Program-made: the position numbers and the translations under genes
Part shown: piece after piece, positions 27,033 to 33,663 of the stretch
Layout of the letters: every line of letters starts with the position of its first letter
Numbering within the stretch: position 1 is the first letter of the stretch
Notes under the pieces: model-generated
Databases searched by the model: none
What the model was told of the DNA's origin: nothing
What the model saw: the letters and a program-made list of their open reading frames with translations, nothing else
DNA from: Stenotrophomonas tumulicola
Lineage (GTDB): Bacteria > Pseudomonadota > Gammaproteobacteria > Xanthomonadales > Xanthomonadaceae
DNA: 64,000 nt
Direction of reading: 5' to 3'
Assembly: GCF_014117215.1 (NCBI RefSeq)
Contig: NZ_JACGXS010000009.1
Coordinates: 1 to 64,000, forward strand

Positions 27033-27740
27033 ATGAACGTTACCCCCAAGCTGCTGCTGCCGTTGGCCCTGACCCTGGCCATCGCTGCCTGCTCCAAGCC
27101 GGCCGAAGAAAATGCAGCCCCGGCCGCCGATGCCGCCACCCCGGCCGCCGCCGAGCAGACCACCACCCCGGCTGCCGATGCCGCCGCTGCTGCCCCGGCT
27201 GAAGCGGTGCGGATCGCCTCGGGCACCTACAAGCTGGATCCGAGCCACACCGACGTGCTGGCGCAGTGGAGCCACTTTGGTTACTCCAACCCGACCGCGC
27301 ACTTCGGCAACGCCGAAGGCACCCTGGTGTACGACGCCGAAGACGTGACCAAGTCCACCGTGGAAGTGAAGCTGCCGCTGAGCGGCCTGAACAGCTTCAC
27401 CGCCAAGTTCGACGAGCACCTGAAGAGCGCCGACTTCTTCGACGCCGCCAAGTTCCCGGCTGCCACCTTCAAGAGTACCCAGGTGGAATCGGCCGGCACC
27501 AACAAGCTGACCGTCACCGGCGACCTGACCATCAAGGACCAGACCAAGCCGGTCACCCTGGATGTCACCATCAATGGCGGTGGCGAGCACCCGATGGCCA
27601 AGGTGCCGGCGGCGGGCTTCGATGCCTCCACCACCATCAAGCGCAGCGATTTCGGCGTGGGCGCCTATGCCCCGAACGTCAGCGATGAAGTGAAGATCCG
27701 CATCACCACCGAAGCCACCGGCGAAAAGCCGGCCGCCTGA
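27033..27740 (+). CDS. YceI-family lipoprotein
   Basis: 235 residues from ATG 27033. A type II signal with lipobox LAIAAC (Cys20) predicts lipid anchoring. An Ala/Pro/Thr-rich linker (21-60) leads to the YceI lipocalin-like domain: GTYKLDPSHTDVLAQWSHFG, HLKSADFFDAAKFPAATFKS and VTGDLTIKDQTKPVTLDV. YceI proteins bind polyisoprenoids in the periplasm; the usual export is soluble, so the lipoprotein form and long linker are noteworthy. It is ended by a strong terminator. Confidence 0.92.
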   Translation: MNVTPKLLLPLALTLAIAACSKPAEENAAPAADAATPAAAEQTTTPAADAAAAAPAEAVRIASGTYKLDPSHTDVLAQWSHFGYSNPTAHFGNAEGTLVYDAEDVTKSTVEVKLPLSGLNSFTAKFDEHLKSADFFDAAKFPAATFKSTQVESAGTNKLTVTGDLTIKDQTKPVTLDVTINGGGEHPMAKVPAAGFDASTTIKRSDFGVGAYAPNVSDEVKIRITTEATGEKPAA

Positions 27741-27762
27741 TCCAAGGCAGGCTTCAATGAAA

Positions 27763-27789
27763 AACCCGCTCCCCAGGAGCGGGTTTTTT
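27763..27789. terminator. Bidirectional Rho-independent terminator
   Basis: Stem AACCCGCTCC/GGAGCGGGTT (27763-27772 and 27776-27785) with T-run to 27789 on the plus strand and an A-run before it, so it can end both yceI and the convergent SDR gene. Confidence 0.9.
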
Positions 27790-27853
27790 CATGTTCCCGA
27801 CGCACCGCCTATGGCGGACGCGGGCTTCGTTTCCCGGCGCCGCTGCGGCGTTC

Positions 27854-28468
27854 TCAGTTGTCGCGCGACCAGCCGATCCGATAGATGCGTCCGGTCTGCG
27901 CGCCCTCTACGCTCTTGGCGTAACCCAGCGCTGCATCGGCGGCTGGCGCAGCTTTGACGCCGCGGAAGAATGGCGCGTAAGAAGGCAGCGCCTCTTCGAT
28001 CACGGTGGGGCTGACGGCGTTGATGCGAATCCCGCGCGGCAACTCGATTGCCGCGCTGCGGACGAATCCGTCTATACCGCCATTGACCAGCGCCGCGCTC
28101 GCGCCTTGGCGAATCGGGTCGTCGTTGAGCAGCCCGCTCGTCAACGTGAACGATCCACCGTCGCGCACATGCTCCAGGCCGAAGAGCACGAGGTTGACCT
28201 GGCCCATCAGCTTGTTGCGCAGGCCGATCTCGAACTGCTCGGGCGTGAATTCTTCCAGGGGACCGAAATGGACTTTGCCTGTCGCACTGACCAGTGCGTC
28301 GAATGGTCCGACCGCTGCATAAAACCGGCGGATCGAATCCGGATCGGCGATATCCACCTTCGCATCGCCGCTGTTGCGGCCGGCACGGATGATGTCGTGG
28401 CGTTGGCCCAGTTCGGCTTCGACAGCTTTGCCAATAGTGCCCGTGGCACCAATAAGGATGATCTTCAT
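27854..28468 (-). CDS. Short-chain dehydrogenase-like protein lacking Tyr-x-x-x-Lys
   Basis: 204 residues from ATG 28468, with AAGGAG upstream. Rossmann fold with cofactor loop GATGTIGKAV (7-16), SATG in place of NNAG, and SFTLTSG for the catalytic Ser region. Where the SDR family has Tyr-x-x-x-Lys this protein reads ASAALVNGGIDGF, so both Tyr and Lys are replaced. From memory this same replacement occurs across a known subgroup of small SDRs, so it is not a local mutation. It may bind NADP without standard reductase chemistry. Monocistronic. Confidence 0.85.
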   Translation of the reverse strand: MKIILIGATGTIGKAVEAELGQRHDIIRAGRNSGDAKVDIADPDSIRRFYAAVGPFDALVSATGKVHFGPLEEFTPEQFEIGLRNKLMGQVNLVLFGLEHVRDGGSFTLTSGLLNDDPIRQGASAALVNGGIDGFVRSAAIELPRGIRINAVSPTVIEEALPSYAPFFRGVKAAPAADAALGYAKSVEGAQTGRIYRIGWSRDN

Positions 28469-28504
28469 TGGTAGCTCCTTTTAAGGTGATGTTTGAAGGT
28501 AGTT

Positions 28505-28715
28505 CCGCCGGGCATGGCCCGGCGCTACGTCCAGGGGTGCATGGTCCGGCGTTACGTCGAGGGGGCATGGCCCGGCGTTACGTCCAGGGGTGCATGGTCC
28601 GGCGTTACGTCGAGGGGGCATGGCCCGGCGTTACGTCGAGGGGTGCATGGTCCGGCGTTACGTCGAGGTGTGCGTGGCCCGGCGCTACGTTGAGGGGTGC
28701 GTGGCTCGGCCGGCC
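28505..28715. repeat. Minisatellite of SMAG half-palindromes, 8 units of 26-27 bp
   Basis: GCATGG or GCGTGG followed by YCCGGCGYTACGT recurs at 28512, 28539, 28565, 28592, 28618, 28645, 28672 and 28699. Units alternate 26 and 27 bp in the first part, giving a 53-bp super-repeat. The core is half of a SMAG palindrome. The array lies upstream of the SDR gene and downstream of the next minus-strand gene. All three plus frames stay open through it, but no ribosome site or conserved protein is seen. Confidence 0.9.
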
Positions 28716-28755
28716 CCCAGGTATCTACTGTGGCGCCTGACGCCCATGACCGGCA

Positions 28756-29163
28756 TCACCCCAACCGCGTCAGCAGCCACCTGTCTGCAACGGCGATCGG
28801 CGTCAGCCGCGGGGTGATCTTCAGGTCCAGCGCACGCACGAAATCCTGCGCGGCCCGCCCATGCGCCTGCCGCGCAACCAGCGCCGCCTGCTTGGCGGTG
28901 GACTGCTGCTTGCGCAGTTGCACCAGGTGCACCGAAGGCCGCCCGGGCGGGGCGAACTTCTGGTCGCGGCGCAGCATGTCGGCCACCAGCGTGACGTCGC
29001 CATCGGTCCTGAACGCCGCGCCGCGTGCTTCCAGCAGGCTGAGCAGCAACGGGCGCAGGGCAGCGGCATCGCCGTGGGCAGAGAGCGCCGTGTCGAACGC
29101 GGACGCGTCGGCCTGCAGGCGCGGCAACGCCGCCGCAACCGAGGAGGGGGTGAGTTCATTCAT
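28756..29163 (-). CDS. Conserved-looking hypothetical protein
   Basis: 135 residues from ATG 29163 (MNELTPSSVAAALPRL). No signal peptide or membrane segment. It is helical and rich in Ala, Leu and Arg, with RKQQSTAKQAALVARQAHGR possibly coiled coil. I do not recognise the family. It follows the siderophore-interacting protein gene by 33 bp on the same strand and may be its operon partner. Confidence 0.65.
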   Translation of the reverse strand: MNELTPSSVAAALPRLQADASAFDTALSAHGDAAALRPLLLSLLEARGAAFRTDGDVTLVADMLRRDQKFAPPGRPSVHLVQLRKQQSTAKQAALVARQAHGRAAQDFVRALDLKITPRLTPIAVADRWLLTRLG

Positions 29164-29196
29164 GCCGCGATTATCGCACTGCCGGCGTGATGCCCA

Positions 29197-29997
29197 TCAA
29201 TCGCCGTCGGTGTCATCCGGGTGGGCCTTCCAGTAGCCGGTGGAGCGGATCCAGTCGCGCGGCACGGCCAGGTGCCCTTCGAAGAACTTGCGCATCATCC
29301 GGGCACGACGCGATTCGGTGGCGATCCAATAGAACACATCGCCTTCCGGTGCCTCGAAGTCCACCAGCGCATCCTCCAGCAAGGTGCTGGTCGCCGCCGG
29401 GAAACCATTGCGCTCCAGCCAGTGGATACGCACGTTGTCGCCCTGCGGCAGCTCCTGGCGTTCGGCTTCATCGGCCACTTCGATGAACACCTGCACCTCG
29501 GCGGCTTCGGGCAGCGCCTCCAGCCAGCGGCTGATCGCCGGCAGCGCGGTTTCATCGCCGATCAGCACATAGCCATCGTAATCATCGGCCACCACGAACG
29601 AACCGCGCGGGCCGCCCACGGCCAGCGTGTCGCCCGGCTGCGCGCGCGCTGCCCACGGCCCGGCCACGCCGTGGTCGCCATGCAGCACGAAATCGATGGC
29701 CAGTTCGCCGGCCTGGTGGTCCCAGCTGCGTGGCGTGTAGTCGCGTGGCAGCGAAGGCTCCTTGCCCTCGGGGTAGCGAGGGCCCTCGGCGGTGAGGGTC
29801 GGCAGCACCAGCTCACCGCTGCTATTGGGGAAGAACAGCTTGATGTGGTCATCGCAACCGGGCGAATCGAAGCCGGCCAGGTCGGCGCCGCCGAGGATCA
29901 CGCGGCGCATGTTCGGGGTGACTTCTTCGGTGCGCAGCACCTGCAGTTCGCGGAAGCGGACGTCCAGGCGCAGGCGCTTGTTTTCATGTTGGGACAT
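29197..29997 (-). CDS. Siderophore-interacting protein (FAD ferric-siderophore reductase)
   Basis: 266 residues from ATG 29997 (MSQHENKRLRL), preceded by AGGAA; the frame extends upstream to 30048 without a better start. FAD-binding domain with RDYTPRSW (about 98) and NAD(P)H domain with LIGDETALPAISRWLEALP (about 160) are SIP/ViuB hallmarks, as is the C-terminal GYWKAHPDD. It probably reduces Fe(III)-siderophores in the cytoplasm to free iron. It lies 60 bp downstream of a PadR regulator gene, a common SIP partner, so the two probably form one iron-related operon. Confidence 0.93.
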   Translation of the reverse strand: MSQHENKRLRLDVRFRELQVLRTEEVTPNMRRVILGGADLAGFDSPGCDDHIKLFFPNSSGELVLPTLTAEGPRYPEGKEPSLPRDYTPRSWDHQAGELAIDFVLHGDHGVAGPWAARAQPGDTLAVGGPRGSFVVADDYDGYVLIGDETALPAISRWLEALPEAAEVQVFIEVADEAERQELPQGDNVRIHWLERNGFPAATSTLLEDALVDFEAPEGDVFYWIATESRRARMMRKFFEGHLAVPRDWIRSTGYWKAHPDDTDGD

Positions 29998-30035
29998 TGG
30001 AAATTCCTGCGGGGGAGAAAGTAATGAGGGATGGA

Positions 30036-30062
30036 TAACGCCGGGCATGGCCTGGCGCTACC
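30036..30062. repeat. SMAG palindrome providing a stop codon
   Basis: GCCGGGCATGGCCTGGCGCTACC; on the minus strand GGTAGCGCCAGG, whose TAG (30058-30060) ends the PadR gene. It sits between padR-type and SIP genes within one operon. Confidence 0.85.
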
Positions 30063-30555
30063 TGCATGGCGGGTCCTTCAGCAGCGCGACGGCACGCAGC
30101 AGGTGCGCCGCCACCTGTTCGGCTTCGCCGTCGGTCCAGCGGCCGTGGTGATGCAGCAGCGCGCCCTTGAACTGGCGCATCGCATCGCGCAGCGCCGGCG
30201 GCATGGCGGCCTTGGCGACATCGCGCGCGCGGTGGTGCGCCCGATGCTGGGCAGCCTTTACCTCATCGGCGCGCGCGCGCAGTTCGGCCTGGCCGGCCGC
30301 GGTGATGTGGAAGCGGCGTCGGCCGGCGTCGTCCTCGGCATCCACCCAGCCGGCCTGTTCGAAGCTGGCCAGCAACGGATACATGGTGCCCGCGCTGGGG
30401 GTATAGACCCGCGCGAACAGGTCGCTGACGTGCTGGATCAGCTCGTAGCCATGGCGCGGCTGCTCGGCCAGCAACGCCAGCACCAGCAGGCGCAGGTCGC
30501 CGCGGCTGAGCATGCGGGCAGGGGAGGAGGCGGGCGTGGCACGGGGCGGGGACAT
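30058..30555 (-). CDS. PadR-family transcriptional regulator
   Basis: 165 residues. Winged-helix PadR domain from about residue 15 (MLSRGDLRLLVLALLAEQPRHGYELIQHV, residues 15-43; recognition region TPSAGTMYPLLASFEQAGWV), followed by the C-terminal dimerisation helices with a His-rich part (AQHRAHHRARD) that could bind metal or haem. PadR neighbours of siderophore-interacting proteins act as autorepressors of the pair. Two CGATATATCG palindromes directly precede the start codon, a good operator. The stop codon is in a SMAG element. Confidence 0.93.
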   Translation of the reverse strand: MSPPRATPASSPARMLSRGDLRLLVLALLAEQPRHGYELIQHVSDLFARVYTPSAGTMYPLLASFEQAGWVDAEDDAGRRRFHITAAGQAELRARADEVKAAQHRAHHRARDVAKAAMPPALRDAMRQFKGALLHHHGRWTDGEAEQVAAHLLRAVALLKDPPCR

Positions 30556-30600
30556 TTCGATATATCGTTATCGGGTTGCGAAACGATATATCGATAACGG
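30556..30600. promoter_or_regulatory. PadR operator: two CGATATATCG palindromes
   Basis: Identical palindromic decamers CGATATATCG at 30558-30567 and 30584-30593, 26 bp centre to centre, each flanked by a TTATCG or ATAACG arm so the block as a whole is also roughly inverted. It lies against the ATG of the PadR gene. AT-only cores of this kind are typical PadR sites. Confidence 0.75.
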
Positions 30601-30660
30601 TCAGGATGCAAGGTGAGGGCGGGCCATGCCCGTCATCGTCGTGCCACCCGGTGCCGCAGG

Positions 30661-31041
30661 CTACAGCTCGCCGCGGGCGACCTTGGCCTGGATCGCGGCC
30701 AGGTAGGTGTCCAGTTCTTCCTGCGAAGCGAATACCTCTTCCACCGGCACCGCCTTCACCAGTTCGAACACCTTGCGCACCCCCGGCTGCGGCTGCATCA
30801 CCAGCACCCGCCCGGCATGGCCGTGCAGCGCCTTGCGGGCACGGAAGATCGAACGCAGGCCCGCGCTGGAGATGTACTCCAGTCCGGCCAGGTTGAATTC
30901 CAGGATATGCGTGCCGTCATTCAACAATGGCGCCAGTGCGGCATCCAGCTCGCCGTGGGTGGCACCGTCCAGCCGGCCTGCCAGGAAGACACGCTGGTAA
31001 GGCCCTTGCGCGGGTTCGATACGCATGCTCAGCTGGGACAC
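30661..31041 (-). CDS. STAS-domain anti-sigma-factor antagonist
   Basis: 126 residues, one STAS domain. The conserved phosphorylation segment reads GLEYISSAGLRSIF (about 53-66), with Ser in the usual place. The N-terminal part (YQRVFLAGRLDGATHGEL) gives the beta strands. It starts 3 bp after the SpoIIE-type phosphatase stop and is surely its partner: the phosphatase dephosphorylates the STAS protein, while the phosphatase's own kinase-like tail can phosphorylate it. A target sigma factor or effector is not in the window. Confidence 0.93.
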   Translation of the reverse strand: MSQLSMRIEPAQGPYQRVFLAGRLDGATHGELDAALAPLLNDGTHILEFNLAGLEYISSAGLRSIFRARKALHGHAGRVLVMQPQPGVRKVFELVKAVPVEEVFASQEELDTYLAAIQAKVARGEL

Positions 31042-31044
31042 GGC

Positions 31045-33414
31045 TTACTCCTTGCACAGGCCTGCCGGCGACAGCCGCAGGTGGACGTGGTTGCCGCCAT
31101 CGCGACGTTGGTATTCGAAGTGGTCGCACAGTGATCGGACCAGGTGCAGGCCCCAGCCGCCGATGGCGCGCTGTCCGAGCGCCGCGTCCAGGTTCGGGGC
31201 GGGGGCGGAAGTGGGATCGAAGGCCAGCGCGGTATCGCGCACCTGCAGTGCGAGGCCATCGTCATCCAGGGTTGCGGTCACGTCGAGAGTCACTTGCGAC
31301 AATTGACGCTGATGCACCAACACGTTTCCGAACAGTTCATCCACTACCAGGCGCGCGCGCAGCAGTGCGTCCCCGGCCACCCCCATCTGCTGCAGCCCCG
31401 CCTCCAACCGGTCCAGCAGCGCCCGCAGGTCGGCGGCGTCGGCCTTGCCGCGCAGCTGCAACGGCGGCCACTGCAGGTGCCGGCCCACGCTGAGCAGCGC
31501 CAGGTCATCCGGGTTGCCGTGGCCGGCGCAGAAGGCCTGCAGCGCCTGCACCACGTCGGCACACACCTGGCGGTCATCGGCCTGCGCGGACACCGCCTCG
31601 CGCAGCCGCTCCAGCCCGAACCATCGCTGCTGCGGGCATTGCGCTTCGGTGATGCCATCGGTGTAGGCCAGCAGGTATTCGCCATCGGCCAGCAGCCCAT
31701 GCGCGCGCGGAAACGCCAACGTGGCACTGATGCCCAGCGCCGGGCCGCTGCGCAGCGGCAACACCCGGGTGCGACCGTTGGCCTGCCTGCGCAACGGCGC
31801 CTCATGCCCCGCGCTGGCCAGTTCGAACAGGCCGGTGCGGGCGTCCACCACCCCGCACAGCACGGTGGCGAACATGCAGGCGTCGTTGCGCTCGGCCAGC
31901 AGCCGCGCGGCCTCGGCCAGGATGCAGTCCGGGTGCCGGCGGTGGGTCATCGCCGCTTCCAGCACGGTCAGCACGCGGGCCATGAACAAGGCCGCCGGCA
32001 CGCCGTTGCCCGACACATCGCCGATCACGAAGCACAGCGTGGTGCGGTCCAGCTGCGTGATGTGGTGGAAATCACCGCCGACCTCGCGCGCAGGTACCAG
32101 CAGGGTGGAACTGCGCAGCACGAAGCCATCGGCCTGCAGCCGCGGCGGCGGGGCCAGCATGCCCTGCTGGATGCCGTGGGCGATGCGCATCTCGCTCTCG
32201 CTGCGCTCACGCACGCCCGCCATCCGCGCGATGGTGTCCATCTGCTGCAGGATGGAACGGCGCGCGCTTTCGAACGCACGGGTCATCTCGCCGACTTCGT
32301 CATCGTGGCGCGACGCCGGCAGCGGCTGGCGGAAGTTGCCGGCACTGAAGCGCCGCGCCGCCGCAGTGAGCGTCTCCATCGGCTGCAGCAGGCGCAGCGC
32401 GTGGCGGCGCACCAGCAGCAGCCATGCCAGCACGCCCAGCAGTCCCAGGCCAACTGCGAAGTGGGTCACCCGGCGCAGGTCGGCCATCATCAGATCACGG
32501 TCGGCCGACAGCACCAGCTGCCAGCCGTGCTGTTCCAGCGCGGCGATGCGGCTGAGGAAGCGCGTGCCGTCGCTGGCCTGGTGGTCGAAGCCGTCTTCCA
32601 CCTGCGGTGGCGGCTGGCGCGGGTCGAACAGCGGCGCCAGGTCCGGGCGCAGCTCCAGGTACTGCGCCAGCGCCTGCCCCGGCTTGATTTCAGGTGCCGA
32701 ACTGAGCACCACGTGGTGATCCGGGGCCAACAGGGTGGCGCGCAACTTCGGTGTGTGGGGCAACTGGCCCAGGTCGTGGCGCAGCTGCGCCAGCGGCACG
32801 TCCACGCTGACCACCCCGGCCGGCAGCAGTTCGCCGGGCAGGCGCAGCGGCATGTTGTAGGTGATGAACAGCCGGCCCTCCGCGCGCGGGTTGGCATACG
32901 GCGCGGACCACCATGGGCCGCTGGCACGCAACGCCTGCCGGTACCAGTCGCGCTGCAGGTGGTCGGTGCCCAGCTGGCTGTCGCAGGCGTGTTCCAGTGC
33001 CCCGTCCTGCAGCATGTCGTGGCAGGCATAGCCGTCGGGCAGGCCGGGCACGCGGTCCGGCTCGATGATGATCCTGGCGCCGTCCACGTTCGGGTCGGCC
33101 AGCACCGCCGCCCCCAGCAGGCTGTGCAGCTGGGCCACGTCGAACACCTGCCGGCCCAGCGGCGCCAGCAGCATTTCCCCGGTTATCTGCGCCGATTGCA
33201 GCGAATTGCCCAGGCTGCGCGCGGTCTGCTCGGCCAGGTGGTTGATCTGGCTGACCGCCTGCCGATGCACCAGCGAGCGTGCACCCAGATAGAACAGTGT
33301 CACGAGCAGCAGCAACAATGCGGCCTGCACCAGGCACGACCACAGCATCAGCCGGGTGCGCAGGCTGCGTCCCGGGCGGACTGGCGAGGGGTACGGCGGG
33401 GTACGGCTGCCCAT
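31045..33414 (-). CDS. Membrane SpoIIE-type phosphatase with HAMP and HATPase (RsbW-like) domain
   Basis: 789 residues from ATG 33414, with GGAAGTGG upstream. First membrane helix about 23-45 (LMLWSCLVQAALLLLLVTLF), an extracytoplasmic Cache-like sensor to about 335, second helix about 340-362 (VGLGLLGVLAWLLLV), HAMP, then PP2C/SpoIIE phosphatase (REVGGDFHHI, IGDVSGNGVPAALFMA, AYTDGITEA) and a C-terminal GHKL kinase domain (VVDELFGNVLVHQ, GGWGLHLVRSLCD). Phosphatase and anti-sigma-type kinase in one chain form a self-contained partner switch with the STAS protein. Signal is unknown. The open frame upstream to 33579 has no good start. Confidence 0.92.
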   Translation of the reverse strand: MGSRTPPYPSPVRPGRSLRTRLMLWSCLVQAALLLLLVTLFYLGARSLVHRQAVSQINHLAEQTARSLGNSLQSAQITGEMLLAPLGRQVFDVAQLHSLLGAAVLADPNVDGARIIIEPDRVPGLPDGYACHDMLQDGALEHACDSQLGTDHLQRDWYRQALRASGPWWSAPYANPRAEGRLFITYNMPLRLPGELLPAGVVSVDVPLAQLRHDLGQLPHTPKLRATLLAPDHHVVLSSAPEIKPGQALAQYLELRPDLAPLFDPRQPPPQVEDGFDHQASDGTRFLSRIAALEQHGWQLVLSADRDLMMADLRRVTHFAVGLGLLGVLAWLLLVRRHALRLLQPMETLTAAARRFSAGNFRQPLPASRHDDEVGEMTRAFESARRSILQQMDTIARMAGVRERSESEMRIAHGIQQGMLAPPPRLQADGFVLRSSTLLVPAREVGGDFHHITQLDRTTLCFVIGDVSGNGVPAALFMARVLTVLEAAMTHRRHPDCILAEAARLLAERNDACMFATVLCGVVDARTGLFELASAGHEAPLRRQANGRTRVLPLRSGPALGISATLAFPRAHGLLADGEYLLAYTDGITEAQCPQQRWFGLERLREAVSAQADDRQVCADVVQALQAFCAGHGNPDDLALLSVGRHLQWPPLQLRGKADAADLRALLDRLEAGLQQMGVAGDALLRARLVVDELFGNVLVHQRQLSQVTLDVTATLDDDGLALQVRDTALAFDPTSAPAPNLDAALGQRAIGGWGLHLVRSLCDHFEYQRRDGGNHVHLRLSPAGLCKE

Positions 33415-33663
33415 GACCACTTCCTTGGTTTTCCGTACCGGATCAATGGCATGGCCGCCGGGGAGGGGGCAAGGAACAGGTTCCGCTTTGCACGTAACAC
33501 CTTGGAAACATTGGCTTGGACAGCTTCGGACTGTCCACGGCGGGACAAGCCATTTACGACCATACGCACACGTAGCCAAGTGACGGAAGCCACTGGTGCG
33601 CTACACTTTGCGGTCTAGAAATCAATAACAGTCGCGCGCGTGCGTGCGGTAATGGGAGCGCTA

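Noticed and set aside
28505..28740. CRISPR array or repeat-protein gene in the 26-27 bp repeats
   Set aside because: There are no unique spacers; the units are directly joined and only drift by point changes. Open frames across them are a product of the repeat and have no start signal or family.
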